Shown: positions 36,206 through 45,254, numbered from the stretch's first letter. The stretch: DNA of 64,000 nt from an uncultured Burkholderiales bacterium (GCA_903932865.1 CAIZHQ010000016.1:558001-622000), one strand, 5' to 3'. Numbers and translations: made by a program. Notes: generated by a model not told the origin, from the sequence alone.

Positions 36206-36399
36206 AATGAGGGGAATGTCTCCAGTGGTTCGCCCATGGGGGTCTCCCAAAGCCTCATGATTGGAATGTATATGAATTATGTTGCAACTTTTGGGGTCGA
36301 ATTTAAGGGTTAACCCTTTGTTTTTGAGGGGTTGGCATTTCTTTATTGAATAAAAGTGCTTTTACTTCAGTCCAGATTGTGTTTTGGCGGCCTGGCAGA

Positions 36400-37095
36400 T
36401 CAGGAAATTTTTATTTGTAAGCTGCCCAGCCCTGCCACTTGGCCCACCAGCACATCGCCTGCGACCACGGCGGCCACACCTTCGGGGGTGCCGGTGTAAA
36501 TCAGGTCGCCGGGCTGCAGTTCCCAAGCGGCGGACAAGTGTTCGATGGTTTCGGCCACGTTCCAGATGAGTTTGGCCACGTTGCTGCGCTGACGGTCTGC
36601 ACCGTTGACTTGCAGGCTGATCTCGGCGTTGTTCGCATCGCCGGCTTGGGCGATGGGGGTGATGGGGCCGATGGGGGCTGAATGGTCAAAAGCCTTTCCG
36701 ATGCACCAGGGGCGGCCTTGTTTTTTCATTTCGTTTTGCAGGTCGCGGCGCGTCATGTCCAAGCCCACGGCATAGCCATAGATGTGCTGCGCCGCGTTGG
36801 CGGCCGAAATGTTGCGCCCACCTTTGCCAATGGCCACCACCAGTTCGATCTCGTGGTGCAGGTTTTGCGTGAGGCTTGGGTAAGGCATGGCACCGGTCTG
36901 GCCGGCTTCGACCACCACCAGACTGTCGGTGGGTTTGAGGAAGAAGAAAGGCGGCTCGCGCCCTGTAAAACCCATCTCCTTGGCGTGTTCTTCATAATTG
37001 CGGCCAACACAGTAAATGCGGTGCACCGGAAACCGTTCAGGTTGGCCCAGCACAGGCACCGAGACCACGGGCATGGGTGAAAATACAAAACTCAT
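36400..37095 (-). CDS. Fumarylacetoacetate hydrolase family protein
   Basis: A 231-residue enzyme of the FAH fold, the class that includes fumarylpyruvate hydrolase, 2-oxopent-4-enoate hydratase and acylpyruvases. Metal ligands appear in HHEIELVVAIGKGG (E-x-E) and further Asp in YGYAVGLDMTRRD; GDLIYTGTPEGVAAV is the C-terminal signature. RIYCVGRNYEEHAKEMG matches the N-terminal motif. The ATG at 37095 is preceded by AAGAAAG. It is divergent from the marR gene and lies upstream of the TRAP operon, so TRAP uptake of an organic acid and its hydrolysis by this enzyme may be linked. Confidence 0.9.
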   Translation of the reverse strand: MSFVFSPMPVVSVPVLGQPERFPVHRIYCVGRNYEEHAKEMGFTGREPPFFFLKPTDSLVVVEAGQTGAMPYPSLTQNLHHEIELVVAIGKGGRNISAANAAQHIYGYAVGLDMTRRDLQNEMKKQGRPWCIGKAFDHSAPIGPITPIAQAGDANNAEISLQVNGADRQRSNVAKLIWNVAETIEHLSAAWELQPGDLIYTGTPEGVAAVVAGDVLVGQVAGLGSLQIKIS

Positions 37096-37138
37096 GGGTC
37101 GCTTTCTTAAAAAATGAAAATCAGATGGTAATCGCAAT

Positions 37139-37152
37139 GCCTGAACGCAGGC
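37139..37152. promoter_or_regulatory. Inverted repeat in marR/FAH divergent gap
   Basis: GCCTG, AACG, CAGGC: a perfect five-base inverted repeat between the divergent FAH-family and marR genes. It is short, so chance occurrence in a GC-rich genome is possible. Confidence 0.3.
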
Positions 37153-37183
37153 GCCTGTTGAACCGCAGCAACACGACACGCAC

Positions 37184-37621
37184 ATGATCCAAAGCATCGA
37201 CCTGCACGCCACACCAGGTCACCTGATTCGACGGGCCCAGCAAATTGCCGTGGCCATTTTTGCCGAGCAACTGGCCAGCGCCGACATCACGCCGGTGCAA
37301 TTTGCCATCCTCAACGCCTTGTTGGACAGTCCGGGCATTGACCAGGTGAGTCTGGCCAAGCGCGTGGCCTTTGACCCGGCCACTTCGGGTTCGGTCATTG
37401 GGCGGCTGGAATCCAAGGGTTGGGTGGTGCGCGAGGCCGATCCTTCTGACCGCAGGCGCAAACTGTTGCTGGTCACGTCGCAGGGTGTGCAGGCGCTGGC
37501 CCATATTCAAAACGATGTGGCCCGGGTGCAAGAAAAAATCCTGGCTCCTCTGATGCCGCAAGAGCAAAGCCAGTTTGTGCACTTGCTATCGCGCCTGGTG
37601 CAAGGCCATCAAGCCGAATGA
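37184..37621 (+). CDS. MarR-family transcriptional regulator
   Basis: A 145-residue winged-helix regulator. The helix-turn-helix region TPVQFAILNALLDSPGIDQVSLAKRVAFDPATSGSVI (positions about 37-72) and the wing SDRRRKLLLVTSQG with the conserved D-R-R are present. MarR proteins bind small aromatic or acidic ligands and usually repress a divergent operon, here the FAH-family gene 88 bases away. A perfect inverted repeat GCCTG-AACG-CAGGC at 37139-37152 lies in that gap and is a candidate operator. Confidence 0.9.
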   Translation: MIQSIDLHATPGHLIRRAQQIAVAIFAEQLASADITPVQFAILNALLDSPGIDQVSLAKRVAFDPATSGSVIGRLESKGWVVREADPSDRRRKLLLVTSQGVQALAHIQNDVARVQEKILAPLMPQEQSQFVHLLSRLVQGHQAE

Positions 37622-37629
37622 AGCCCGGC

Positions 37630-37932
37630 TCAGGCCGAGGTGTAGGTCAGCTCAAAATGCTCCACATGCGGGGGCGCGGCAAAGAAGGGGCCGACGATGG
37701 CGCGCCACTCTGTGAACAGCGGCGACTGACGAAAGCCCACCGTATGGTCTTCCAGCGTGTCCCAAAAAATTTGCAGCACAAAGCGCTCGGGGGTTTCAAT
37801 GCAGCGGTTGACCTTGGCCCCCCGAAAGCCCTTGGCACGCGCGGCCACGGTGCTTAAGCCCAATTCAATGGCTTGTTCAAAGGCGGCTTGCTGGCCAGGC
37901 TGGATGCGGATGTCGGCGAGTTCGAGGATCAT
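37630..37932 (-). CDS. Antibiotic-biosynthesis-monooxygenase-fold (ABM) protein
   Basis: A 100-residue dimeric alpha-beta barrel protein of the ABM type (MILELADIRIQPGQQAAFEQ at the start, ETPERFVLQIFWDTLEDH in the middle, His-rich C-terminal strand). Such proteins are small quinol monooxygenases or stress proteins; which one cannot be told. It starts at the ATG at 37932 and converges with marR with an eight-base gap. Confidence 0.78.
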   Translation of the reverse strand: MILELADIRIQPGQQAAFEQAIELGLSTVAARAKGFRGAKVNRCIETPERFVLQIFWDTLEDHTVGFRQSPLFTEWRAIVGPFFAAPPHVEHFELTYTSA

Positions 37933-38023
37933 GGTTCTGTCCAAAATAAGGCGAGTAAAACACCACGATACCTGATTCCCGGCCAATCAGGCGTCACGGG
38001 CAGGCCATTTATAAGCCCCGTGA

Positions 38024-38920
38024 TCAGCGCACTTTGCCGCTTGGGGTGTTGGCGTCTGAACCGGCCATGAGCCAGGCCAGACTTTGGGCCAATGAGGCGC
38101 AAGCGTCTGCGGTGAACTGACCCGATTGCATGCACGCGACCACCTCGCCGGGGCTCAGACGCAGGAATTCCTGCACCTCGCCATCGGCATTGGCGGGGGT
38201 TTCTTGCTCAGACAGGTGCAGCGTGTACACCAACAATTGCTCGTCATGCCAGCCCTGGGGCTCGGACCTTTGTGTGCGAATCACCCCGGAGCCACGTAAG
38301 CGGCCGGGTTCAGGCAGGTGCAAGCTGGCTTCTTCGGCCAGTTCACGCAGTGCCGTTGTCAAAGGGCTTTCTCCGGCCGTCAATCCCCCTGCGGCCAGGT
38401 TGTCCAGCAGGCCCGGATCGGTGGCTTTGTGGCTAGAACGGCGGCCGCACCACAAGTCACCTTGCGGCAAGAAACCATGGATGTGCACCGCATGGCTCAT
38501 CATGCCCAGGTGCCTGAAGCCCGCCCGCTCGACGCACAAAAACGGGGGCACGTCCAAAGCCGGTGGCCAAGCGGGCGTGTCAGACCACCACGCGAAAAAT
38601 TCACCGCGCCAACCGCTCAAACGCCCATGGGCCGATTGCTGAACCAAAAAAGTCTGCAGCGCTTGGCTGCGCTGCAAAGCCTGGTGTGCGCCCGATTGCC
38701 ATTGCAAGCGACCTTGAACGATGGTGCAGCCGGGCAATAAGGCCACCATGTCCTGGGCCCGATCGTGAGACACCCAACCGATGTCGATCCCGTCACACGA
38801 CCAGACCAAGCCACCCACAGGCAGCGCGTGTTGGGCCTGCAGTTGGCTCGCCAGCCAGGCTTGTTGCGGCCCGCTCAGGCGGGACCAAAAAGCTTGCTCA
38901 GGGCACAGGCCAGGAGTCAT
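38024..38920 (-). CDS. DUF4743-type Nudix hydrolase at the end of the phn operon
   Basis: A 298-residue protein with an N-terminal DUF4743-like region (about 1-120) and a C-terminal Nudix domain whose box is GGLTAGESPLTTALRELAEE followed by AS. This family resembles the plant and fungal Nudix proteins fused to or related to thiamine pyrophosphokinase and acts on oxidised thiamine diphosphates or similar compounds. It starts six bases after the phnX stop codon on the same strand, so it is probably cotranscribed with the phosphonate genes, although a direct role in phosphonate use is not obvious. Confidence 0.8.
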   Translation of the reverse strand: MTPGLCPEQAFWSRLSGPQQAWLASQLQAQHALPVGGLVWSCDGIDIGWVSHDRAQDMVALLPGCTIVQGRLQWQSGAHQALQRSQALQTFLVQQSAHGRLSGWRGEFFAWWSDTPAWPPALDVPPFLCVERAGFRHLGMMSHAVHIHGFLPQGDLWCGRRSSHKATDPGLLDNLAAGGLTAGESPLTTALRELAEEASLHLPEPGRLRGSGVIRTQRSEPQGWHDEQLLVYTLHLSEQETPANADGEVQEFLRLSPGEVVACMQSGQFTADACASLAQSLAWLMAGSDANTPSGKVR

Positions 38921-38926
38921 GTGGAG

Positions 38927-39748
38927 TCAAGGGGTTTCGCCCGAGGCCATGCGCTGCTCAATGCGGGCGATGGCGTCTGGCAAATCGGCCACACTGTCGA
39001 TCACCTCGTGGGCCCCAGCCGCGAGCAGCAGGGCGCTGGCGCTGGTCTTGGCATGGGCCTGGTCTTGTTTGCTGGCTTGCAGCCAGCGCTCATGCGTCCA
39101 GCCCAAGGCGTTGCCGCTGATGGACACACCCACCGTCCAGGCGCCTGCAGCCAGGCCTTCGGCCAAGCCAGGTGCGGTGTCGTCGACCTTGATGACTTGC
39201 GACGCCTGGCCTTGCAAGCCCATGGCCTGCAAACAAGCTTGCATGCCCATGGGGTCTGGGCGGCTGCGGGCCACGTCGTCGCAGCACACCACCAAGGCCG
39301 GTGTGAAGCCTTGTGCATGGGCGATCTCAATCAAGGGCGTCATGATTTTTCGGGTGTAACCGGTGGTGGTCGCAAAGGCCAAGCCTTGGGCTTTCAGCTC
39401 ATGGTACGCCGTCATGAAGCCTGGAATGAAGTCGCTGCGGTCTAGCGCCGCTTTGGCACTCATGGGCTCAAACTCTTTCAAAAGTTGTTGCGCATCCGCG
39501 TTGTTGAAGGGGCGGCCATTCAGTGCTTCCCATTGGGCTGCGATGGTCGGCATGCATCCCAAGGCCGCGATGTGGTCAATCTTGGGCAGACCCATCGGCA
39601 CACGGGCCTCAGCGATGGTGACCTCAACCTGGTGACGAGCAAACAACTCGACGAAGGCACCCATGGGTGCCAGGCTGCCAAAGTCCACGATGGTGCCTGC
39701 CCAGTCGAGCACGATGCCGCGGATTTTTTGTTCTTGTTGGGGATTCAT
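38927..39748 (-). CDS. phnX: Phosphonoacetaldehyde hydrolase PhnX
   Basis: A 273-residue HAD-superfamily enzyme that cleaves phosphonoacetaldehyde to acetaldehyde and phosphate. HAD motif I is VLDWAGTIVDFG with Asp15 and Ala17 (Ala in place of the usual Asp is typical of PhnX), the Schiff-base Lys is Lys56 in RVPMGLPKIDHI, and IKVDDTAPGLAEGLAAG supplies the later acidic motif. Its start overlaps the FAD oxidoreductase stop by four bases. No phnW aminotransferase is in the window, so the phosphonoacetaldehyde must come from another enzyme. Confidence 0.95.
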   Translation of the reverse strand: MNPQQEQKIRGIVLDWAGTIVDFGSLAPMGAFVELFARHQVEVTIAEARVPMGLPKIDHIAALGCMPTIAAQWEALNGRPFNNADAQQLLKEFEPMSAKAALDRSDFIPGFMTAYHELKAQGLAFATTTGYTRKIMTPLIEIAHAQGFTPALVVCCDDVARSRPDPMGMQACLQAMGLQGQASQVIKVDDTAPGLAEGLAAGAWTVGVSISGNALGWTHERWLQASKQDQAHAKTSASALLLAAGAHEVIDSVADLPDAIARIEQRMASGETP

Positions 39749-40860
39749 GTTTTGCTCCAGTTGTGAATGATGTCTTCAGCCAAGCCAAAAGAGGTGCTCA
39801 TGCCGGTGCCACTGGTCACGCTGACCAATTGCACACCTGGCAACACATCGCGCACCAGGCTGTCTTGTTGGGCGCTGGGGTAAATGCCCGTCCAGCGCTC
39901 TGTTACCTGGTAGTGGCCCAGGCACAGCAGGCGCTGCATTTCGTGAAGAATCAGGTCATCCACTTCGCGCGAAGCAAAAGGCCGCATGGCCTGGCCGTAG
40001 TGGTGGGAGTCTCCCACCACCAGCGAGCCATCCTGGCTTTGCACCACGATCAAGTGAATGCCATGGGCCAATTCCTGGGGGGCTTCAACGCGCAGCTGAT
40101 CAAGCAGCAATTGGGCGCCGGGCAATTCGCTGTAGCCCCGGTAGCGCACCAAACTCAAATCGCTCATCACCCCGGCGCCGAGCTGGTAGCCGTGCGGCGG
40201 CTGAACCCGCAGCATTTGCAGCTGACACAGTTGGGTGTTGTTTTCACTGAAGGCCTCAGGAAACAAGCTGCGCATGTCAGGTCCGGGGCAGACCAAGATG
40301 CGCTCGGCCGGCAGCCATTGCCCGCCGGTGAAGACGGCGCCAGAGATGACCTCTTGAACGTGTTGCCCGAGCTGAAAAACCACCCCTTGAGTGGCCAGCC
40401 AAACACGCAGTTTTTCAATGGCGCTGCGGGCTTCGATGCGCAGCTCGTGAGGGCTGTACAGCGCCCCCTGCAAATGGCGCATGGCAAATTGTGGGGCCTG
40501 GTCTTGCAGGGCTTGGCCTTCGAGCCAATGCAGATCGTGGCCCTCGGGTTGTTTGCACAATTCCTGTAAAACCAATTTGGCTAGTTGTCTTTGGGCCAGC
40601 ACATACAAGCCCTGGTGCTCAATGGCGATACCCGCTTGTGGCGCCAGTGCGGCCCACACATCGCGTGACCTGCGGGCGCGGCGCCAGGTGTCACCCCGGC
40701 CTTGGCCGGTCACAGTGATGAAGCCAAAGTTGCGAATCGAGGCCCCCACACAAAATGGGTCGCGGTCGATCACGCGCACGCTTTGGCCTTGTTGCAACGC
40801 AGCCCAGGCACAGGCCAGGCCGACGATGCCACTGCCCACAATGATCACATCGCTGCTCAT
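39745..40860 (-). CDS. Phosphonate-operon FAD-dependent oxidoreductase (TIGR03364-like)
   Basis: A 371-residue amine-oxidase-like flavoprotein of the DAO fold with N-terminal FAD site DVIIVGSGIVGLACAW and C-terminal GTGMSTSFGLAEDI. The family TIGR03364 is named for its occurrence in phosphonate gene sets; related flavoenzymes have been reported to oxidise N-alkylated aminoethylphosphonates. The start at 40860 is fixed by an ATGA overlap with the upstream alcohol dehydrogenase; an ATG nine bases earlier is less likely. It is directly followed by phnX, so release of phosphonoacetaldehyde for PhnX is the natural hypothesis. Confidence 0.87.
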   Translation of the reverse strand: MSSDVIIVGSGIVGLACAWAALQQGQSVRVIDRDPFCVGASIRNFGFITVTGQGRGDTWRRARRSRDVWAALAPQAGIAIEHQGLYVLAQRQLAKLVLQELCKQPEGHDLHWLEGQALQDQAPQFAMRHLQGALYSPHELRIEARSAIEKLRVWLATQGVVFQLGQHVQEVISGAVFTGGQWLPAERILVCPGPDMRSLFPEAFSENNTQLCQLQMLRVQPPHGYQLGAGVMSDLSLVRYRGYSELPGAQLLLDQLRVEAPQELAHGIHLIVVQSQDGSLVVGDSHHYGQAMRPFASREVDDLILHEMQRLLCLGHYQVTERWTGIYPSAQQDSLVRDVLPGVQLVSVTSGTGMSTSFGLAEDIIHNWSKT

Positions 40861-41948
40861 GCTGTGCATCCCACAAAGTTGCGGCCTCTGGCTGAGCCGA
40901 GTGCCAGTTGGAGTTGATGAAGGCCGGCCGGGCTGCTGCGCAGATCTCGCGGAGCAATACCCAGGTTTTGAAGCCAGGCCGACAACTGCTCGCGGGCCTG
41001 GTGCCAGGGACAGTCAAAAATGTCTGCCAGGTCACCCTGCACCTGTGGGCTGCTGGCCGCAGCAATGTCCAACACCATGGGCAACCACACCGCGCAGGCA
41101 TGGCCATGAGGCAGGTTTTCTTTCAAGGTCAGGTCATACGACAAAGCATGGGCCAAGGCCGTCTGGGTTTGCGACATCGCCAAACCTGCCAGCAACGAGG
41201 CCTGACTCATGTGCTCGCGCAAATCCTGATCTTGTGGCTGCTTCAACAGTGCCGGCAGGGTCTGCAAAACGGTGCGCGCTGAACGCACTGCCAAAGGGCG
41301 CGTGATCGCATTGGCATGGAGGTTCCAGATGGATTCCAGCGCATGCGCCAGGGTGTCCAGCGCGGTGTCCCGGGTCAAACCCTCGGGACATGTCAGGGTC
41401 AAGTTCGGGTCAATCCAAGCCTGATCGGCAAAGCCCTGGACGCAGGACCACGAGCGCTTGACGGCAGGCTGGGCTTCGAGGTCCCATAAGGTGGCCCAGG
41501 GCGTGACCTCACTGCCCGTGCCCGAAGTGGTGGGAGCACACCACAAAGTATGCCGCTGGTGATCGGCAGGCAATTTGTTGGCACGCCAAACCGATGGGGC
41601 CAACGCCAGGTCATTCAGCTCAAAGCGGGCCAATTTGGCCAGATCCAGCGTGGTGCCGCCACCGATGGCCAGCAAGGCGGCGTTTGGTTGTCTGGCCCAC
41701 AACGGCCAAAGTTGCTGGCATACCTGCATCGCTGCCGTGATGCTGCTTTGGGCCGAATGTTGCCAAATCCAGCCCTGGCACAGTTCTCCCCAGTGCCTTT
41801 TCAATTCGGCCTCCAATTCCAAAGAGATGGCGTGTGGGTCGGCCAACACAAAAAACGGTTGTTCAGGTGTGTGGGTGTGCAACAGGTTCTGGCCCCATTC
41901 GAGCTGGACCGGGTTGAACCATGTCAAATGAATCGCTGTCGCAGCCAT
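40857..41948 (-). CDS. Phosphonate-operon iron-containing alcohol dehydrogenase
   Basis: A 363-residue group III iron alcohol dehydrogenase. The NAD-binding loop is [14 protein letters not shown] (about 92-105), [12 protein letters not shown] follows, and the metal ligands appear as [15 protein letters not shown] and HALSYDLTL with PHGHACAV. The phosphonate-associated subgroup (TIGR03405 type) is related to the enzyme that interconverts phosphonoacetaldehyde and 2-hydroxyethylphosphonate. It overlaps phnE by 25 bases upstream and the FAD enzyme by four bases downstream. Confidence 0.87.
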   Translation of the reverse strand: MAATAIHLTWFNPVQLEWGQNLLHTHTPEQPFFVLADPHAISLELEAELKRHWGELCQGWIWQHSAQSSITAAMQVCQQLWPLWARQPNAALLAIGGGTTLDLAKLARFELNDLALAPSVWRANKLPADHQRHTLWCAPTTSGTGSEVTPWATLWDLEAQPAVKRSWSCVQGFADQAWIDPNLTLTCPEGLTRDTALDTLAHALESIWNLHANAITRPLAVRSARTVLQTLPALLKQPQDQDLREHMSQASLLAGLAMSQTQTALAHALSYDLTLKENLPHGHACAVWLPMVLDIAAASSPQVQGDLADIFDCPWHQAREQLSAWLQNLGIAPRDLRSSPAGLHQLQLALGSARGRNFVGCTA

Positions 41949-42745
41949 GATGAAACCATGTCAATGAGGGATACGGTGACGATCAACATCAACAAGACGG
42001 CGCAGGTCTGGGCGTACTCAAAGCTGCGGATCACTTCAAACAAGATCACGCCAATGCCGCCAGCACCGACCATGCCCACCACCGAAGCCGAACGCACATT
42101 CGATTCAAAACGGTACAGCGAGTACGACAACCAAAGCGGCATCACCTGAGGAATCACGCCGTAGGCAATCTCGGCCAGCTTATGGGCACCGGTTGCCCGG
42201 ATGCCTTCCACTGGCCTTGGATCAATGGCTTCGACTGCCTCGGAAAAAAGTTTGGACAAAGTGCCTGTGGTGTGGACAAACAAAGCCAGCACCCCGGCAA
42301 AAGGTCCCAAGCCCACGGCCACAATGAACAACATGGCGAACACCATTTCATTGGTGGCCCTGCACGCATCCATCAAGCGGCGAACGGGTTGGTATACCCA
42401 AGCTGGCGCTACATTGGAGGCCGACAGCAAACCCATGGGCACGGCGGCCGCGATGGCCAGCACCGTGCCCCACAGCGCGATGTGCAGCGTGATCACCATT
42501 TCGCGCAAATACATCCGCCAGTCCTTGAAGTCAGGCGGAAAGAAATCGGCGGCAAACGTGCGCATGTTGGCTGCATCTCGGATCAAGTCCAGGGGGCGAA
42601 TTTCCGCCCCCTGCCAAGCCCAGGCCAGAACCCCTGCTGCCACCAGCCAGATCAAGTAGCTCAGGCCCTGGCTCTTTTTGTGCGAGGCCAGTTGTTGTAG
42701 TTTTTCCAGATCTGAGCTGGGTATGGCGATGGGCATTGTGGACAT
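41924..42745 (-). CDS. phnE: Phosphonate ABC transporter permease PhnE
   Basis: A 273-residue inner-membrane permease with about six helices. The binding-protein-dependent transport signature is visible as [24 protein letters not shown] (in two parts, the EAA loop) and [15 protein letters not shown] near the C-terminus. It forms the channel of the PhnCDE importer. It begins two bases after phnD and ends inside the alcohol dehydrogenase gene. Confidence 0.93.
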   Translation of the reverse strand: MSTMPIAIPSSDLEKLQQLASHKKSQGLSYLIWLVAAGVLAWAWQGAEIRPLDLIRDAANMRTFAADFFPPDFKDWRMYLREMVITLHIALWGTVLAIAAAVPMGLLSASNVAPAWVYQPVRRLMDACRATNEMVFAMLFIVAVGLGPFAGVLALFVHTTGTLSKLFSEAVEAIDPRPVEGIRATGAHKLAEIAYGVIPQVMPLWLSYSLYRFESNVRSASVVGMVGAGGIGVILFEVIRSFEYAQTCAVLLMLIVTVSLIDMVSSWLRQRFI

Positions 42746-42747
42746 GC

Positions 42748-43698
42748 TTATTTCTTCAAAGCTGCCAGTTGCTTGTCAATATCGGCCAACTGTTTGGTTT
42801 TGTCCGCTGCGTTCAATTTTTCATCGCTCTCGACCTTGCGACGGTCCTTGAACAGCTCCAGTTGACGGATCGGGATCAGTTGGTCGTTGTTGGATTCACG
42901 GAATCCACCGTAGTTGTAAATGTTCTTGAGCACAGCTTTTTCGGCTGGATCGTTCTTGGCGTAATTCAGAACAAAATCTTTGATCTTGGTTTTGACCGCT
43001 GGGTCCAGGTCCTTGCGCCACACAAATGGATCGCTCGGGATCAAGGGGCTTTTCCAGATCACGCGTAACTGGCTGAACAAATCTGGCTTGGCACTTTCGA
43101 GTTTGCCCATGTCTTCGGTGTTGTTGGTGGCGACATCGATCTGTTTGGCCAAGGTGGCCTGGATGTTGGCACCGTGGCTCGCGTTGCGCACTGTTTTGAA
43201 GGTGTTGCGGGCTTCGATGTTGCGTTGGGCAAAAATGTAATAAGAGGGCACCAAAAAGCCCGAGGTGGAATTGGGGTCGCCAATGCCGAAGTTGATGTTC
43301 TTGCCGTTGGCGATCACATCGTCCAGCGTTTTGTAGGGGCTGTCCTTGTGCGTGATCAGCAAGGCGTGGTAACCGAATGTGCCGTCGGCATACATGAGTT
43401 GCGCAAAGACTTCGCCGTTGGAGCGGTCCACGGCTTCCATGGCGGCTTTGTTGCCGTACCAGGCCACCTGAATTTTGTTGAAGCGCATGGCTTCGATCAC
43501 GCCAGCGTAGTCAGGGGCATAGAACGACTGGATTTTCAGACCCGTTTTTTTCTCCATGTCGCGGAAGAAAGGCTCCCAGCGCTCACGTTGGGCCGAAGCC
43601 GAATCGGTTGCGATGATGCCAAAGCTGATGTTTTGAGCAAAGGCGCTGATTGCACTCAGGGAAATCAGGCCGGTGGCCAGGATGCGGGCAAGTTTCAT
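42748..43698 (-). CDS. phnD: Phosphonate-binding periplasmic protein PhnD
   Basis: A 316-residue periplasmic binding protein with a signal peptide ([18 protein letters not shown], cut after AFA). The PhnD-family pattern [49 protein letters not shown] and [16 protein letters not shown] is clear; the DxxSTSG segment contacts the phosphonate group in relatives. Middle gene of the phnCDE transporter, 24 bases after phnC. Confidence 0.95.
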   Translation of the reverse strand: MKLARILATGLISLSAISAFAQNISFGIIATDSASAQRERWEPFFRDMEKKTGLKIQSFYAPDYAGVIEAMRFNKIQVAWYGNKAAMEAVDRSNGEVFAQLMYADGTFGYHALLITHKDSPYKTLDDVIANGKNINFGIGDPNSTSGFLVPSYYIFAQRNIEARNTFKTVRNASHGANIQATLAKQIDVATNNTEDMGKLESAKPDLFSQLRVIWKSPLIPSDPFVWRKDLDPAVKTKIKDFVLNYAKNDPAEKAVLKNIYNYGGFRESNNDQLIPIRQLELFKDRRKVESDEKLNAADKTKQLADIDKQLAALKK

Positions 43699-43722
43699 GG
43701 TGAGGTCCTCAGGTTGAAAAAG

Positions 43723-44577
43723 TCAATGCGCCAGAAGTTGGCGCGTCGGGTTGAAAAGCGGCTCTGGTGTTTCGGACGGATGGTCCATGAACAACTCGTC
43801 TGAATGCGTGCCGTAGAGCTCGCGTAATCTTTGGTTGTCCAGGCCCAAGGGAGGGCCGTCGTAGACCAGGCGACCCTCGCGCAAGGCGATGATGCGGTCG
43901 CAGTACTGCCGCGCCAGGTTCACGTTGTGCAAGCTGATGACCAAGGTCATGCCCTGATCTCGTTGCAGTTGGCGCAACAAGTCCATCACCCTTCGGGTGG
44001 ACTCGGGATCGAGCGAGGCCACAGGTTCGTCTGCCAGCAAAATGCGCGCGCCTTGTACGAGTGCGCGGGCAATGGCTGCTCTTTGCTGCTGGCCACCGGA
44101 AAGGGTCGAGGCCCGTTGCATCGCCTGCTCAGAAAGGCCGACCGAATGCAGGGCCTTGAGCGCTTTGAACTTTTCTTCGGGCGTGAACCAGCCGAGCAAA
44201 CTTCTGTGCAGGGGGATGTGGGGCAGCAGCCCTGTCATCACGTTGGTTAGCACATCCATGCGGCCCACCAAATTGAACTGTTGGAAAATAATGCCAATGT
44301 GCGTGCGCAGTTGCCGCACATCCGCGCTCAGCTTGCCCGACTTCTGCAGGCTTTGGCCCCACAGCTGGATTTCGCTGTCGACACCATCGAGCCTTTCCAG
44401 CCCGCACAAACTTCGCAGCAAGGTTGATTTGCCCGAACCCGAGGCACCCAACAAGCCCACACACTCGCCCTTGTCGATGCGCACGTCGATGGCTTGCAGG
44501 GCCTGCCGATCCTTTTGGAAGGATTTGCAGGCATTGATAACGCGGATGGCCAGTTGTTCATTTGACATGTCTGGCAT
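43723..44577 (-). CDS. phnC: Phosphonate ABC transporter ATP-binding protein PhnC
   Basis: A 284-residue ABC ATPase. Walker A is GLLGASGSGKSTLL (about 36-49), the signature is STLSGGQQQRAAIARAL, and Walker B is ILLADEPVASLDPES; the PhnC type is supported by VGRMDVLTNVMTGLLPH. It energises phosphonate import. First gene of the minus-strand phosphonate operon. An ATG three codons later (MSNEQ) is an alternative start; neither has a good Shine-Dalgarno. Confidence 0.93.
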   Translation of the reverse strand: MPDMSNEQLAIRVINACKSFQKDRQALQAIDVRIDKGECVGLLGASGSGKSTLLRSLCGLERLDGVDSEIQLWGQSLQKSGKLSADVRQLRTHIGIIFQQFNLVGRMDVLTNVMTGLLPHIPLHRSLLGWFTPEEKFKALKALHSVGLSEQAMQRASTLSGGQQQRAAIARALVQGARILLADEPVASLDPESTRRVMDLLRQLQRDQGMTLVISLHNVNLARQYCDRIIALREGRLVYDGPPLGLDNQRLRELYGTHSDELFMDHPSETPEPLFNPTRQLLAH

Positions 44578-44639
44578 GGTGCAAAGGGCCTGTGACGGTG
44601 TGATGAAGAAAATAAGTCAATTCGGTGGCGCGTCGGCTT

Positions 44640-44655
44640 TGTCATTTTTTTGACA
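44640..44655. promoter_or_regulatory. Inverted repeat between phnC and the HD oxygenase gene
   Basis: TGTCA-TTTTTT-TGACA: a perfect five-base inverted repeat with a six-base spacer in the 101-base gap between the divergent phnC and HD genes. TTGTCAT at 44639-44645 also matches one half of a Pho box, but the second half does not, so a PhoB site is doubtful and a separate regulator is possible. Confidence 0.35.
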
Positions 44656-44678
44656 CGAGCGGAGTCCACAGTCACGCC

Positions 44679-45254
44679 ATGCAAAAAATGTTGAACACCC
44701 TTTTGGCGCTGTACGTGCAAGGCGGTGACCACGTCTATGCAGGCGAATCGGTCACTCAGTTGATGCATGCTTGGCAATGCGGACGTTTGGCTGAAAAGTC
44801 AGGTGCCAGCTCGGCTTTGCAGTTGGCCAGTTGGTTGCACGATGTCGGCCATTTGTGGGCGAATCTGGAGGGCACGCCCACCCTCAGAGGCCAAGACGAT
44901 GTTCACGAACACATCGGCGCTCAGGTGCTGCTGCCGGTGTTTGGTCTCGCTGTTTCAGAGCCTGTGCGCTTGCATGTGCAGGCCAAGCGCTACCTGGTCG
45001 GCACACGCGAGAGCTACGCCAGCAAGTTGTCGCCTGATTCCGTGCGAAGCCTGCGCTTGCAGGGCGGACCCTTGGGGCCGCAAGAGAGTGCGGCTTTTGA
45101 GGCGAAGCCTTTTTTTGCCGATGCTGTGAAGTTGCGCGTGTGGGATGACTTGGGGAAAAAACCTGATTGGTTTGAGGTCACGCGCCAGGATGCGCTTGAC
45201 CATTTGATGCAGTTGATGCATCGCGTGGCGCGGGATCACGTCATTCAAATTTAA
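44679..45254 (+). CDS. PhnZ-like HD-domain oxygenase, phosphonate-operon associated
   Basis: A 191-residue HD-fold protein (TIGR03276 type). PhnZ, a diiron oxygenase that cleaves 2-amino-1-hydroxyethylphosphonate to glycine and phosphate, has key residues I recall as Y24, E27, H34, H58, D59, H62, H104 and D161. Here the matching residues Y20, E23, H30, H54, D55, H58, H100 and D157 occur at a constant offset of four, so the catalytic set looks intact. The ATG at 44679 matches the PhnZ N-terminus. It is divergent from phnC. No phnY dioxygenase gene, the normal partner, is in the window. Confidence 0.85.
   Translation: MQKMLNTLLALYVQGGDHVYAGESVTQLMHAWQCGRLAEKSGASSALQLASWLHDVGHLWANLEGTPTLRGQDDVHEHIGAQVLLPVFGLAVSEPVRLHVQAKRYLVGTRESYASKLSPDSVRSLRLQGGPLGPQESAAFEAKPFFADAVKLRVWDDLGKKPDWFEVTRQDALDHLMQLMHRVARDHVIQI

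Noticed and set aside
44650..44678. TTGACA as a -35 box for the HD oxygenase gene
   Set aside because: The matching -10 position would fall on the start codon, so it cannot drive this gene in the usual way.
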